From: Saccharopolyspora indica
Lineage (GTDB): Bacteria; Actinomycetota; Actinomycetes; Mycobacteriales; Pseudonocardiaceae
DNA: 64,000 nt
Reading direction: 5' to 3'
Assembly: GCF_027853965.1 (NCBI RefSeq)
Contig: NZ_JAQGLB010000011.1
Coordinates: 213,968 to 277,967, forward strand
The translations under genes were made by a program, and so were the position numbers. The notes below the pieces were generated by a model. That model made no database searches. It was not told the DNA's origin and worked only from the letters and a program-made list of their open reading frames with translations. Shown in pieces: positions 24,630 to 32,544 of the stretch. Every line of letters starts with the position of its first letter. Positions within the stretch are counted from its first letter, which is position 1.

Positions 24630-25667
24630 ATGGGTGCCGACGTGACGTTGCTCGCCCAGCAGGCACAACGAGTGGTCGACAAGCTCGACGTCCCGTGGTG
24701 GGTCTGGGCCGCCACGCTCGGTGGTCTGGCCCTGCTGCTGCTGCTCGACCTGGTGATCGTGGACCGCAAGCCGCACGAGGTCACCACGGGTGAAGCGGCG
24801 AAGTGGGTCGCTTTCTACGTCGCGTGCGCGATCCTGTTCGGCATCGGTGTCTGGATCTTCGGCGATTCGCACTTCGCCATCCAGTACTTCACCGGTTACA
24901 TCACCGAGTACTCGCTCAGCATCGACAACCTGTTCATCTTCATGGTGATCATGTCGAGCTTCGCGGTGCCGTCCATCCACCAGCACCGCGTGCTGCTGAT
25001 CGGCATCCTGCTGGCGCTGGTCATGCGCGGCATCTTCATCGCGGTCGGCGCCGCGCTGATCGCGCAGTTCGTCTGGATCTTCTTCATCTTCGGCGCGTTC
25101 CTGATCTGGACCGCCATCAGCATGGTGCGCAAGAAGGACGAGGACGAGGAGTACGGCGAGAACGCCGTGGTCCGCTGGGTCCGCAAGGTGTTCCCGGTGA
25201 CCGACGAGTACCACGGTCACAAGTCGATCGTGAAGATCGACGGCAAGAAGTTCCTGACCCCGATGTTCGTGGTGATCGTCGCGATCGGCAGCGCCGACCT
25301 GCTGTTCGCGGTGGACTCGATCCCGGCGATCTTCGGCATCACCCAGGACCCGTTCCTGGTCTTCGCCGCCAACGCCTTCGCCCTGATGGGGCTGCGGCAG
25401 CTGTACTTCCTGCTCGGCGGCCTGGTGGACAAGCTGGTCTACCTGTCGGTGGGCCTGGCCGTGATCCTCGGGTTCATCGGCATCAAGCTGATCATCCACG
25501 CGTTCCACGAGTACCACCTGGTGCCGGAGTGGCTGGAGATCACCAACTGGATGTCGCTGGGCTTCATCGTGGTGGTCCTGGCCATCACCACCTGGGCCAG
25601 CCTGGCCAAGGCGAAGAAGAACGGCAGCGAGTCGGAGTCCGCACCGGAGCAGGCCGAGAAGGCCTGA
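24630..25667 (+). CDS. TerC-family membrane protein, probable manganese exporter
   Basis: A 345-residue integral membrane protein with about nine helices. It carries the TerC signatures YSLSIDNLFIFMVIMSSF and GSADLLFAVDSIPAIFGI, whose acidic residues lie in the membrane and are thought to handle metal. TerC proteins under yybP-ykoY control (such as Alx and MeeF/MeeY) export or buffer Mn. The riboswitch upstream supports that role over tellurite resistance. A basic/acidic cytoplasmic loop (KKDEDEEYGENAVVRWVRK) lies mid-protein. GGAGGTGA is six bases before the ATG. Confidence 0.93.
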   Translation: MGADVTLLAQQAQRVVDKLDVPWWVWAATLGGLALLLLLDLVIVDRKPHEVTTGEAAKWVAFYVACAILFGIGVWIFGDSHFAIQYFTGYITEYSLSIDNLFIFMVIMSSFAVPSIHQHRVLLIGILLALVMRGIFIAVGAALIAQFVWIFFIFGAFLIWTAISMVRKKDEDEEYGENAVVRWVRKVFPVTDEYHGHKSIVKIDGKKFLTPMFVVIVAIGSADLLFAVDSIPAIFGITQDPFLVFAANAFALMGLRQLYFLLGGLVDKLVYLSVGLAVILGFIGIKLIIHAFHEYHLVPEWLEITNWMSLGFIVVVLAITTWASLAKAKKNGSESESAPEQAEKA

Positions 25668-25682
25668 CCCGCCGGAACCGAG

Positions 25683-25715
25683 GTGCCCGGGGCTCGCGAG
25701 AGTCCCGGGCACTTT
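25683..25715 (+). terminator. Terminator hairpin after terC
   Basis: GTGCCCGGG (25683-25691) and CCCGGGCAC (25704-25712) form a 9-bp stem followed by TTT. It lies between convergent genes and may work both ways. Confidence 0.7.
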
Positions 25716-25751
25716 CGCGTCGTGGAACGGACAGCAGTTCGAAAGCCGCGC

Positions 25752-26408
25752 TCAGTCCAGAAGCGTGTAGCTGAGTTCCTTGCACACCCGACCCAGCGGC
25801 ACGTCCAGTCCCGGGTGGCTCAGGGGCAGCAGGACGTCGGGGGAGTCCGGCAGCGCTGTGGCCGCCGGTGGGTCCCAGAGGCACAGCGACGGGTTGCCCG
25901 CGTCCATCGAGGAGCGGTACCAGAGGCCGTCGAGTTCCGGGTAGGCCGCGCGGATCCCGCGGGCCCAGGCCTGGGTGCGGAGCTTGGGGCCGGTGGCGAT
26001 CGCCTGCGAGGCTCCCGCGCGGGTCGGCCACAGCCCGGTCAGGTCCAGCAGCCGCAGCGTCCGACGTGGACGGAACAGCACCAGCTGCGGGCCGCGGGTG
26101 CGGCGATCCACTGTGGAAGTCGCTTGGAACACCTCTGCGATGCAGGTCTGCACCGACAGCGAGAAGTAGAGGACGCCGTGCTCGCGGGTGACCGTCGGCC
26201 CGCCCTGCGCGTTGGGCAGGTGCGGGTCGAAGCGGGCGTGCGGCAGCGGGCCGGCGTAGCGGAAGCTGTTCCACTGCTGGGGGTGGTTGCCCCCGGTGGT
26301 GAACACGCGCACCAGGCGAGTGCCGGCCGGCACCGCGATCACGTCTTCGGTGCGCCGGAGCATCGCCTGCAGCACAGCCGGCGCAGGCGGCTGGGGTAGC
26401 CGTGCCAT
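25752..26408 (-). CDS. RES-domain toxin of an MbcT-like toxin-antitoxin pair
   Basis: A 218-residue RES-domain protein. The three residues that name the family are placed as expected: Arg in GTRLVRVFTTGG, Glu in TCIAEVFQAT, and Ser in LWYRSSMDAG. RES toxins such as MbcT and Rv1989c-type proteins degrade NAD+ by phosphorolysis or hydrolysis and are neutralised by an Xre/MbcA-type antitoxin, which is the gene immediately upstream here. The ATG has AGGA upstream, 40 bases after the antitoxin stop. The residues needed for NAD+ degradation appear intact. Confidence 0.87.
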   Translation of the reverse strand: MARLPQPPAPAVLQAMLRRTEDVIAVPAGTRLVRVFTTGGNHPQQWNSFRYAGPLPHARFDPHLPNAQGGPTVTREHGVLYFSLSVQTCIAEVFQATSTVDRRTRGPQLVLFRPRRTLRLLDLTGLWPTRAGASQAIATGPKLRTQAWARGIRAAYPELDGLWYRSSMDAGNPSLCLWDPPAATALPDSPDVLLPLSHPGLDVPLGRVCKELSYTLLD

Positions 26409-26448
26409 GGACGTCCTGGGGTGGGGTCTCGAAGGGAGGGGGGAGCGC

Positions 26449-27033
26449 TCAGGCCGGGGTGCCGATGGTGGCGGCGAGCTCGGCCACCCGCTGCGGGTCG
26501 CCGCCTGCCAGCAGCCACTCGCGCGGGCTCGCGGGGCGGTCCCCGAGTTCGAGGTCCTCCTGCGGAGTCGTCATGAAGTTGGCCAGCACCAGCGCCGGCT
26601 GGTCCGCGGGCATCAGCGCGAGCACGCCGTCCAGCCCGGGGAGCACGTCGGTGTCGGTGAACTGCCACGCGGGCAGCCGCCATCCGCCGCGGTCCTTCCA
26701 GCCGATCAGCCGTCGCTCGCTGATCCGGTGCCGGATCCGGCTGGTGTCCACCCCGATGCGCTCGGCGGCCTGGTTGACCGAGAGCGCGGTGTCGCGCAGC
26801 ACCGCCTGCTCGGCGACGGTGCGGGCGCGGGGGTCGGCTTCGGTCTCGGCGAGCGGCGTCAGGTCCAGCCCCGCCTCGCTCAGGGCGACCCGCTCCGCGT
26901 CGCTGAAGTGCGCGGCCGGGTTCCCCTGGGGCGAGGTGAGCTTCTTGGCTGCATCCTCGACCAGTGTCAGGAATTCGTTGGCCGTGACCTTTAAACCGGC
27001 ACGTGCCAACACGGTCTCCAGCGCGGCTGACAT
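26449..27033 (-). CDS. MbcA/Xre-like antitoxin
   Basis: A 194-residue protein with an internal helix-turn-helix (TALSVNQAAERIGVDTSRIRHR followed by RRLIGWKDRGGWRLPAWQF). Its C-terminal segment resembles the toxin-binding domain of the Xre/MbcA/ParS family (PREWLLAGGDPQRVAELAATI). It precedes the RES gene in the same operon, the usual antitoxin-first order, and should bind the toxin and repress its own promoter. GGAGG precedes the ATG at 27033. A long frame extends further upstream but it runs through the chitinase in the wrong frame. Confidence 0.85.
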   Translation of the reverse strand: MSAALETVLARAGLKVTANEFLTLVEDAAKKLTSPQGNPAAHFSDAERVALSEAGLDLTPLAETEADPRARTVAEQAVLRDTALSVNQAAERIGVDTSRIRHRISERRLIGWKDRGGWRLPAWQFTDTDVLPGLDGVLALMPADQPALVLANFMTTPQEDLELGDRPASPREWLLAGGDPQRVAELAATIGTPA

Positions 27034-27085
27034 GCCTCCAGGGTAGCGCTGTTCGCCGGAAATGTGTGCGCGAACGTGCGCCTGG

Positions 27086-27106
27086 TGCGAAAACTCACTT
27101 TTCGTA
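27086..27106. promoter_or_regulatory. Possible operator of the toxin-antitoxin operon
   Basis: TGCGAAAA and TTTTCGTA form an imperfect 8-bp inverted repeat with a five-base spacer, 53 bases upstream of the antitoxin start. The AT-rich centre stands out. Autoregulatory binding is a guess. Confidence 0.25.
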
Positions 27107-27135
27107 GCATGTGGATTGCGCACTGTGACGAGCGG

Positions 27136-27195
27136 GCGACTCCGGTCGGGTTGTGCGACCGCGTGGTCGTGGGCCGAATGCCCGACCGGAGTCGC
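27136..27195 (-). terminator. Long terminator hairpin after the chitinase
   Basis: Perfect 15-bp arms (27136-27150 and 27181-27195, GCGACTCCGGTCGGG) enclose a 30-base loop that itself folds (CGACC/GGTCG). It begins six bases after the chitinase stop codon. Confidence 0.75.
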
Positions 27196-27200
27196 GTTGA

Positions 27201-28181
27201 TTACGGCAGTGCGTCCAAATGCGCCCGAACCGGGTTGGAGAATCCGTTGCCGCTGCTGGCATCCCAGTTGATGGACCACGTCATGACGCCGCTGAGCGCG
27301 GGGCTCGGCTGGGCCGGTGTGTACTGCCCGCAGCCCTGGGCCGCGGTCAGGCAGGTCAGCGCGTTGCCGATCACCGAAGGGTCGACGTAGCCGCTGCCCG
27401 CCGCCGACGGCGCGGCGGGCAGGCCCAGCGAGACCTGCTCGGGGCGCAGCACTTCCAGCAGGTAGCACGCCTGTGCGGTGATGAAGTCGACCGAGCCCTG
27501 GCTGTAGACCCCGCCGTCGCAGCCGTTCATCGAACCCGAGTTGTAGTACTGGGTGTGGACGACGGTGATGACGTCCTTGAGGTTGTTGATGAGCTGCATG
27601 TAGGAACCGCCGGGCTGCACGTCGAGCGTCTGCGGGGCCATGGTCAGCAGGAACCCGTCGCCCACCTTCGCGTGCAACTGCTGAACGGCGCTGGTGGTGT
27701 TGGGGACGTTGAGGCCGTGCTCCAGGTCGATGTCCAACCCGTCGATGCCGTAGTCGGTGAGAATTTTTCCAACCGAATCGACGAAGTTGGTCACGTTGGC
27801 CGGGGAGCTCAGGTCGACGTTGCCCAGTTCGCCGCCGATGGACAGCACGAACGACTTGCCCTCGGCCTTCTTCGCGGCGATGTCCGATTTGAGCTGCTCG
27901 TCGGTGTAGCCGCCGAGCGCCTCGGACAGCTTCGGGTCGACGTTGAAGGTGACCGCGCCCGGGCGGGCCGGGTCGGCGTTGGCGAAGGCCAGTGCGATCA
28001 GGTCGTAGTTCGGCGAGATGTCGCTGATCTTGAGCGGCTTGGCGGCGTTGACGAAGTTCTGCCAGTAGCCGGTGAGCTGGTGCTTCGGCAGGGCCTGCGG
28101 TGCCTCGGCTGCGGTGGCGGCCGGTGCGAGCGCGAGTGCGGTCAGGGCCGCCGCGGCCAGGGTGGCCAGGCGTCTCATCAT
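27201..28181 (-). CDS. Secreted GH18 chitinase
   Basis: A 326-residue secreted glycosidase. A Sec signal (to about ATAAEA, residue 25) leads into a GH18 barrel with strands ALPKHQLTGYWQNF and SFVLSIGG. The catalytic motif DGLDIDLE contains the acid/base Glu and preceding Asp residues. LLTMAPQTLD, HTQYYNSG and MTWSINWD complete the active-site strands. No carbohydrate-binding domain is present. It cleaves chitin to N-acetylglucosamine oligomers outside the cell. GGAGGT precedes two adjacent ATG codons (28181, 28178). A DasR-type operator lies upstream. Confidence 0.93.
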   Translation of the reverse strand: MMRRLATLAAAALTALALAPAATAAEAPQALPKHQLTGYWQNFVNAAKPLKISDISPNYDLIALAFANADPARPGAVTFNVDPKLSEALGGYTDEQLKSDIAAKKAEGKSFVLSIGGELGNVDLSSPANVTNFVDSVGKILTDYGIDGLDIDLEHGLNVPNTTSAVQQLHAKVGDGFLLTMAPQTLDVQPGGSYMQLINNLKDVITVVHTQYYNSGSMNGCDGGVYSQGSVDFITAQACYLLEVLRPEQVSLGLPAAPSAAGSGYVDPSVIGNALTCLTAAQGCGQYTPAQPSPALSGVMTWSINWDASSGNGFSNPVRAHLDALP

Positions 28182-28221
28182 CGAGACCTCCGGGGGATCG
28201 GTGCCGGATGCGTCTTCGCAA

Positions 28222-28237
28222 AATGGACTAGACCAGC
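28222..28237 (-). promoter_or_regulatory. DasR-responsive element (dre) upstream of the chitinase
   Basis: The minus strand reads GCTGGTCTAGTCCATT, matching the dre core TGGTCTAGACCA at 11 of 12 positions (core 28224-28235). DasR is the GntR-type regulator of N-acetylglucosamine and chitin genes in actinomycetes. The site sits just after a TTGACC box (28242-28247), so a bound repressor would block the promoter. Confidence 0.75.
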
Positions 28238-28314
28238 TGTCCGGTCAACGGTTTGGCGAGGTTGCGAAGCGCCGGAGGGTTGACGCGGCCGGACGGGGGT
28301 CGTTGACTGGACGT

Positions 28315-28328
28315 ACCGACTGGTCGGT
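28315..28328. promoter_or_regulatory. TetR-type operator before the SDR operon
   Basis: ACCGAC and GTCGGT form a perfect inverted repeat with a two-base centre, typical of TetR-family operators in actinomycetes. It lies 63 bases before the first SDR gene, and a TetR gene follows the two SDRs. Confidence 0.55.
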
Positions 28329-28391
28329 CTCACCATGGGGCTCTGCGGTGACGAGATCCTGACGAGGGGCCGGAGGAGAGGAAGGGTGCAG

Positions 28392-29147
28392 ATGAGCAAG
28401 CGCTTCGACGGCAAGGTGGCGATCGTGACCGGCGCCAGCCGGGGCATCGGTCTGGCCATCGCCGAGCGGCTGGTGGCCGAGGGCGCGAAGGTGACCGTGA
28501 CCGCGCGCAAGCCCGAGCCGCTGGCCGAGGCCGTGGCCGGGCTGGGCGGCGCCGAGCACGCGCTGGGCATCGCAGGGAAGGCCGACGACGCCGAGCACCG
28601 GGCCGCGGCGGTGGCCCGGACCGTCGAGGCGTTCGGCCGGGTGGACCTGCTGGTCAACAACACCGGGATCAACCCGGCCTACGGCCCGCTGCTCGACGTG
28701 GACCCCGCCGTCGCGCGCAAGTCCCTGGAGGTCAACGTGCTCGCCGCGCTGGCGTGGACCCAGCAGGTCCACCGGGCGTGGATGGCCGAGCACGGTGGTT
28801 CGGTGCTCAACGTGTCCTCAGTGGCCGGTGTGCGCCCGGCGCCCGGGATCGGCTTCTACGGCGCCACCAAGGCGATGCTGGCCTACATCACCAAGGACCT
28901 CGCGGTGGAGCTCGGCCCGAAGGTCCGGGTCAACGCCATCGCCCCGGCGGTGGTCAAGACGAAGTTCGCCACCGCGCTCTACGAGGGCCGCGAGGACGAG
29001 GTCGCCGCGCAGTACCCGTTGCAGCGCCTGGGAGTTCCCTCCGACGTCAGCGGTGCGGCGGCGTTCCTGCTCTCCGACGAGGCGTCCTGGATCACCGGGC
29101 AGGTCCTGGTGCTCGACGGCGGCGTGACGCTGAGGGGCGGTGTGTGA
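28392..29147 (+). CDS. SDR-family oxidoreductase
   Basis: A 251-residue classical short-chain dehydrogenase. It has the cofactor motif TGASRGIG, NNTGIN in place of NNAG, catalytic Ser in VLNVSSVAG, and Tyr-Lys in FYGATKAMLAY. ITGQVLVLDGGVTL is the C-terminal hallmark. An Arg after the Gly motif and in TARKPEP suggests NADP(H). The ATG at 28392 follows GGAGGAGAGGAAGG. It overlaps the second SDR and shares its TetR-type operator, suggesting fatty-acid or ketone metabolism; the substrate is unknown. Confidence 0.88.
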   Translation: MSKRFDGKVAIVTGASRGIGLAIAERLVAEGAKVTVTARKPEPLAEAVAGLGGAEHALGIAGKADDAEHRAAAVARTVEAFGRVDLLVNNTGINPAYGPLLDVDPAVARKSLEVNVLAALAWTQQVHRAWMAEHGGSVLNVSSVAGVRPAPGIGFYGATKAMLAYITKDLAVELGPKVRVNAIAPAVVKTKFATALYEGREDEVAAQYPLQRLGVPSDVSGAAAFLLSDEASWITGQVLVLDGGVTLRGGV

Positions 29148-29913
29148 GGTGCGGCTCGCCGATTCGGTCGTGGTGATCACCGGTGCGGGCAACGGCATCG
29201 GTGCGGCGATGGCCCGCAAGTTCGCCGCGCTCGGCGCGGACGTCGTGCTGGCCGATGTGGACACCGAAGCCGTTCAGCGGGTGGCGGCGGAGGTCGGCGG
29301 CCTGGCGGTGCCGGGCGACGCCGCCGGCGAGGACGGCGTGCGCGCGCTGGTCGGTGCCGCGCTCGGCGAGCACGGGCGCATCGATCTGCTCTGCGCCAAC
29401 GCCGGGATCTCCCGCGGCGGCGGCCCGGAGGCCGACGAGGCGGCGTGGGCCGATTCCTGGGAGGTCAACGTGATGGCGCACGTCCGCGCGGCCCGCGCGG
29501 TGCTGCCGCACTGGCTGGAGCGCGGGCGGGGCCACTTCCTGGCCACCGTGTCGGCGGCCGGCCTGCTGACCATGCTGGACGCCGCGCCGTACTCGGTGAC
29601 CAAGCACGCCGCGCTGGGCTTCGCCGAGTGGCTGGCGATCACCTACGCGGACAGGGGCATCACCGTGCAGGCCCTGTGCCCGCAGGGCGTGCGCACGAAC
29701 ATGCTCGGCAGCAGCGGCGACGCGGGCAAGACGCTGCTCGACGACGGGGCGCTGGAGCCCGAGCAGGTCGCCGACCTGGTCGCCGATTCGCTGGACGGCG
29801 GCGAGTTCCTGGTCCTGCCGCACCCGGAGGTCGCCGACTACTACGCGTTGCGCGCCGGTCAGCCGCAGCGGTGGCAGGCGGGCATGCGCAAGCTCCAGCG
29901 CAAGCTGGGCTGA
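29140..29913 (+). CDS. SDR-family oxidoreductase
   Basis: A 257-residue short-chain dehydrogenase: TGAGNGIGAAMAR, Asp in VLADVD (NAD preference), CANAGIS, catalytic Ser in TVSAAGLL, and Tyr-Lys in PYSVTKHAAL. It overlaps the first SDR by eight bases in the GTG-start reading; a GTG at 29149, better spaced from GAGGGG, is the alternative. The extended C-terminus with YYALRAGQPQRWQAGMRKLQRK is unusual for short SDRs. A perfect hairpin closes the transcript. Confidence 0.87.
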   Translation: MCEVRLADSVVVITGAGNGIGAAMARKFAALGADVVLADVDTEAVQRVAAEVGGLAVPGDAAGEDGVRALVGAALGEHGRIDLLCANAGISRGGGPEADEAAWADSWEVNVMAHVRAARAVLPHWLERGRGHFLATVSAAGLLTMLDAAPYSVTKHAALGFAEWLAITYADRGITVQALCPQGVRTNMLGSSGDAGKTLLDDGALEPEQVADLVADSLDGGEFLVLPHPEVADYYALRAGQPQRWQAGMRKLQRKLG

Positions 29914-29915
29914 TC

Positions 29916-29945
29916 CCGCCGGTCCGCCGCGCGGCGGACCGGCGG
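29916..29945 (+). terminator. 30-bp perfect palindrome terminator
   Basis: CCGCCGGTCCGCCGC is followed directly by its reverse complement, two bases after the SDR stop codon. Confidence 0.75.
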
Positions 29946-29982
29946 CTCGATACGCTGAGCGGGACCGACACGGGAGGTAGAC

Positions 29983-30600
29983 ATGGCGCGGGTGGCCAGC
30001 GGCCGCACCACTGCCGCGACGGCAGCGGGGGACGAGCCGGTCCCGCAGCGATTGCTCTCGGTGGCGACGCGGCTGTTCGCCGAGCAGGGCTACGAGCTGA
30101 CCTCGGTGCAGCAGATCGTGGATGCCGCCGGGGTCACCAAGGGGGCGATGTACCACTACTTCGGCTCCAAGGACGACCTGCTCTACGAGATCTACGCGCG
30201 AGTTCTGCGCGTCCAGCACGCGCGGATGGAGAGCGCGGCGGCCGCCGACGCCCCGGTGCAGGAGCGGTTGCACGCGGTGGCCGCCGACGTCGTCGCCACC
30301 ACGGCGGCCAACCTGGACGACACGAAGATCTTCTTCCGCTCCATGCACCTGCTGCACCCGGACAAGCAGGCGGAGGTCCGCGCGGAGCGCCGCCGCTACC
30401 ACGAGCGGGTGTGCGGGCTGATCGAGGAGGGCCAGCGCGCCGGGGTGTTCCGGGCCGACAAGTCGCCGGACCTGGTGGTGGACTTCTTCTTCGGCGCGGT
30501 GCACCACCTGGGCACCTGGTTCCGCCAGGACGGCGAGCTGACCGGGGAGGACGTCGGAACGCAGTTCGCCGACCTGCTGCTGGCCTCGCTGCGGCCCTGA
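29983..30600 (+). CDS. TetR-family transcriptional regulator
   Basis: A 205-residue TetR protein. The DNA-binding domain spans about 22-70 (LLSVATRLFAEQGYELTSVQQIVDAAGVTKGAMYHYFGSKDDLLYEIY), followed by an all-helical ligand domain with a KstR2-like look. It sits downstream of the two SDR genes and probably acts at the palindrome at 28315. GGGAGGT lies upstream of the ATG. The ligand is likely an acyl-CoA or small hydrophobic molecule; this is inference. Confidence 0.9.
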   Translation: MARVASGRTTAATAAGDEPVPQRLLSVATRLFAEQGYELTSVQQIVDAAGVTKGAMYHYFGSKDDLLYEIYARVLRVQHARMESAAAADAPVQERLHAVAADVVATTAANLDDTKIFFRSMHLLHPDKQAEVRAERRRYHERVCGLIEEGQRAGVFRADKSPDLVVDFFFGAVHHLGTWFRQDGELTGEDVGTQFADLLLASLRP

Positions 30601-30649
30601 TCCCGGTACCGGTCAACGGTTTTCGGGATGACCGCCGCCGCGCGCGGAG

Positions 30650-30683
30650 GGCCTGGCAGGCCGAGGGGCGCGCCTGCCAGGCC
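30650..30683. terminator. Bidirectional terminator between TetR and subtilisin inhibitor genes
   Basis: Perfect 12-bp arms (30650-30661 and 30672-30683, GGCCTGGCAGGC) with a 10-base loop lie between convergent genes. Confidence 0.7.
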
Positions 30684-30697
30684 GTGCTCGCCGCCGA

Positions 30698-31102
30698 TCA
30701 GAAGTCGAAGATCGCTCCGAGCTCGGACCGCAGGACGCAGTCGTTGGGGAAGGTCTTCGAGTAGTCGATCGGCGTGCCGTTCCACAGGCCGGTGGTCGTC
30801 ACGGCGACGGGCCGCCAGATCAGCGGGCACGTCGCGTTCGGGGACTGCGTGGGAACGTCGGCGATGTTGCCGGCCGCCTGAACGAGGATCGCGCAGGCAT
30901 CGGACGCGGCCGGGTGCGAGCCGCCGGCCGGCTCGCAGGTGAGCGTGGCCGTCTCGGGTGCGGTCTGGCCGTGCAGGTCCTGGACGGTGAGGTTGAGCCG
31001 GGTCTCCGCACCTTCGGCGTTGGCGCTGGTGGGTACCAGGACCGCGCCGAGGAGCAGGGCGGCGACCGCGAACGAGCGGCCGATGAACTGGATCGCAGTC
31101 AT
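30698..31102 (-). CDS. Subtilisin-inhibitor-like (SSI) secreted protease inhibitor
   Basis: A 134-residue secreted protein. A Sec signal ends near TSANA (residue 29), leaving a mature part of about 105 residues. It has the SSI pattern with four Cys (TLTCEP, SDACAIL, ATCPLIW, NDCVLR) expected to form two disulphides. The reactive-site loop aligns as CPLIWRPV with SSI CPMVYDPV, placing Leu at P1, consistent with subtilisin or chymotrypsin-like targets. In actinomycetes such inhibitors control secreted proteases during development. GGAGGAG precedes the ATG; the longer upstream frame is not supported. Confidence 0.9.
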   Translation of the reverse strand: MTAIQFIGRSFAVAALLLGAVLVPTSANAEGAETRLNLTVQDLHGQTAPETATLTCEPAGGSHPAASDACAILVQAAGNIADVPTQSPNATCPLIWRPVAVTTTGLWNGTPIDYSKTFPNDCVLRSELGAIFDF

Positions 31103-31581
31103 CAGTACGTCTCCTCCTTGTGGGGTGAAAGCGGATCCTCGATTCGGGGTGTGCGCGAGGACCCGCATATCTAGACCCCCGAGAGAGGGGCGCAGTTGTG
31201 CGGAATTCCGCCAATCACTGGAACGGCTGGCGACCGAACTGGTGAGTTGATCATCACAGCGCGGTCGCGTTAATTTTTCCGTGCTGTGTAACGAATTCGA
31301 CGATGCGGGACTTTTGCGTGAACCAGCGGTGTCCACAATGGATCTGACGGACCGCGCCCGATCGCTGGACGGCGTTGGCGTTGGTGCGCGCGGAAGAAGG
31401 CCGGGTTGCCGGTGGCCTGAAGAGGTCACGGCGCGGTCGGGTCGTGCCGCAGCGCCATATGGTGGCCCGGATCTTGTCGAACGGCGCTCGGTGGCGGGTT
31501 CGCCGGTATGGCGAACTCAGTGCTCGCGCATCGACATCTCGTGCTCAACCCGAATTCGGGTTCCAACGGAAGTGAGGTCCG
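31103..31581. other. 479-bp divergent intergenic region, subtilisin inhibitor/alginate lyase
   Basis: No supported gene. It must hold the promoters of two divergent secreted-protein genes. An AT-rich patch around 31270-31280 (TTAATTTTT) is the only obvious compositional feature. Confidence 0.4.
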
Positions 31582-32361
31582 ATGACACAGGCTCGTCATG
31601 CGGCTCTGGTGGGCGTGCTCGCGGTCGGAATCGCCGGGATGCCGCACGCGATCGCGTCGGCGGCGGACAACCGGCCGCCGGTCGCGGCGGAAACCTGCGA
31701 GCACCCGGCCGAGGTGCTGGATCTGGAGAACTGGTACGTCGGGCTGCCGGTCGGCGATGACGAGGAGCCGACGAACGTCGAGCAGCCGGAACTCGCCACC
31801 TATTCGATCGATCCGTGGTTCACCGCGCGCCCGGACTGCTCGGCCGTGCGGTTCCGGGCCGCGGTCGACGGCGTCACCACCAGCGGGTCGGACTACCCGC
31901 GCTCGGAGCTGCGGGAGATGACGGATTCCGGGAGCACCAAGGCGGACTGGTCGTCGACCTCGGGCACCCACACGATGGTGATCGACCAGGCCATCACGGC
32001 GCTGCCCGAGGACAAGCCGCACGTCGTCGCCGGGCAGATCCACGACGACAGCGACGACGTCTCGGTGTTCCGGCTGGAGGGCAGCAAGCTCTACATCACC
32101 GACGGCGACGACAAGCACGTGCTGGTCACCGACGACTACGTGCTGGGCACCAGGTTCCAGGCGAAGTTCGTGGTCGCCGACGGCGAGATCGAGGCCTACT
32201 ACAACGGGGAGCTGCGGGCCACGATCCCGAAGCGCTTCTCCGGCGGCTACTTCAAGGCGGGGGCGTACACGCAGGCGAACTGCGAGAAGTCGTCGCCGTG
32301 CAGCGACGACAACTACGGCGAGGTGGAGATCTACGGGCTGAGCGTCACGCACGAGGGGTGA
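31582..32361 (+). CDS. Secreted polysaccharide lyase family 7 (alginate lyase)
   Basis: A 259-residue secreted enzyme with a signal peptide to about residue 28. The three PL7 motifs are in order: RSELREM, QIH (AGQIHDDSD), and YFKAGAYTQ, whose Arg, Gln-His and Tyr/Lys line the catalytic cleft of the jelly-roll fold. It cleaves alginate or a related uronate polymer by beta-elimination. Q-I-H suggests preference for guluronate-containing blocks by analogy within the family. Two Cys pairs (ETCEH/PDCSA and NCEKSSPC) may form disulphides. It is unusual in a soil-type actinomycete but known. Confidence 0.92.
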   Translation: MTQARHAALVGVLAVGIAGMPHAIASAADNRPPVAAETCEHPAEVLDLENWYVGLPVGDDEEPTNVEQPELATYSIDPWFTARPDCSAVRFRAAVDGVTTSGSDYPRSELREMTDSGSTKADWSSTSGTHTMVIDQAITALPEDKPHVVAGQIHDDSDDVSVFRLEGSKLYITDGDDKHVLVTDDYVLGTRFQAKFVVADGEIEAYYNGELRATIPKRFSGGYFKAGAYTQANCEKSSPCSDDNYGEVEIYGLSVTHEG

Positions 32362-32377
32362 GCCGGGGGGACGGTGG

Positions 32378-32400
32378 CCGGGAGGGGGCTTCCCTCCCGG
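32378..32400 (+). terminator. Terminator hairpin after the alginate lyase
   Basis: CCGGGAGGG (32378-32386) and CCCTCCCGG (32392-32400) form a perfect 9-bp stem with a GGCTT loop, 16 bases past the stop. Confidence 0.7.
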
Positions 32401-32544
32401 TCATTCGGCGTGCGCGGGATCCGCGTGTCCGCTAGCTGCCGCACCGGTTCTCCGGCGGCGTTGATTCGGCGATCGTTGGTCGTGGCCCCGTTTTCGGGCC
32501 TGCGCCGGCGATCGCCGGCGTCGCGGACTTCAGGGAAGAGCGGC

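Noticed and set aside
31281..31760. A 159-codon plus-strand frame in the inhibitor/lyase gap
   Set aside because: It overlaps the alginate lyase signal peptide in another frame and shows no coding bias in the intergenic part.
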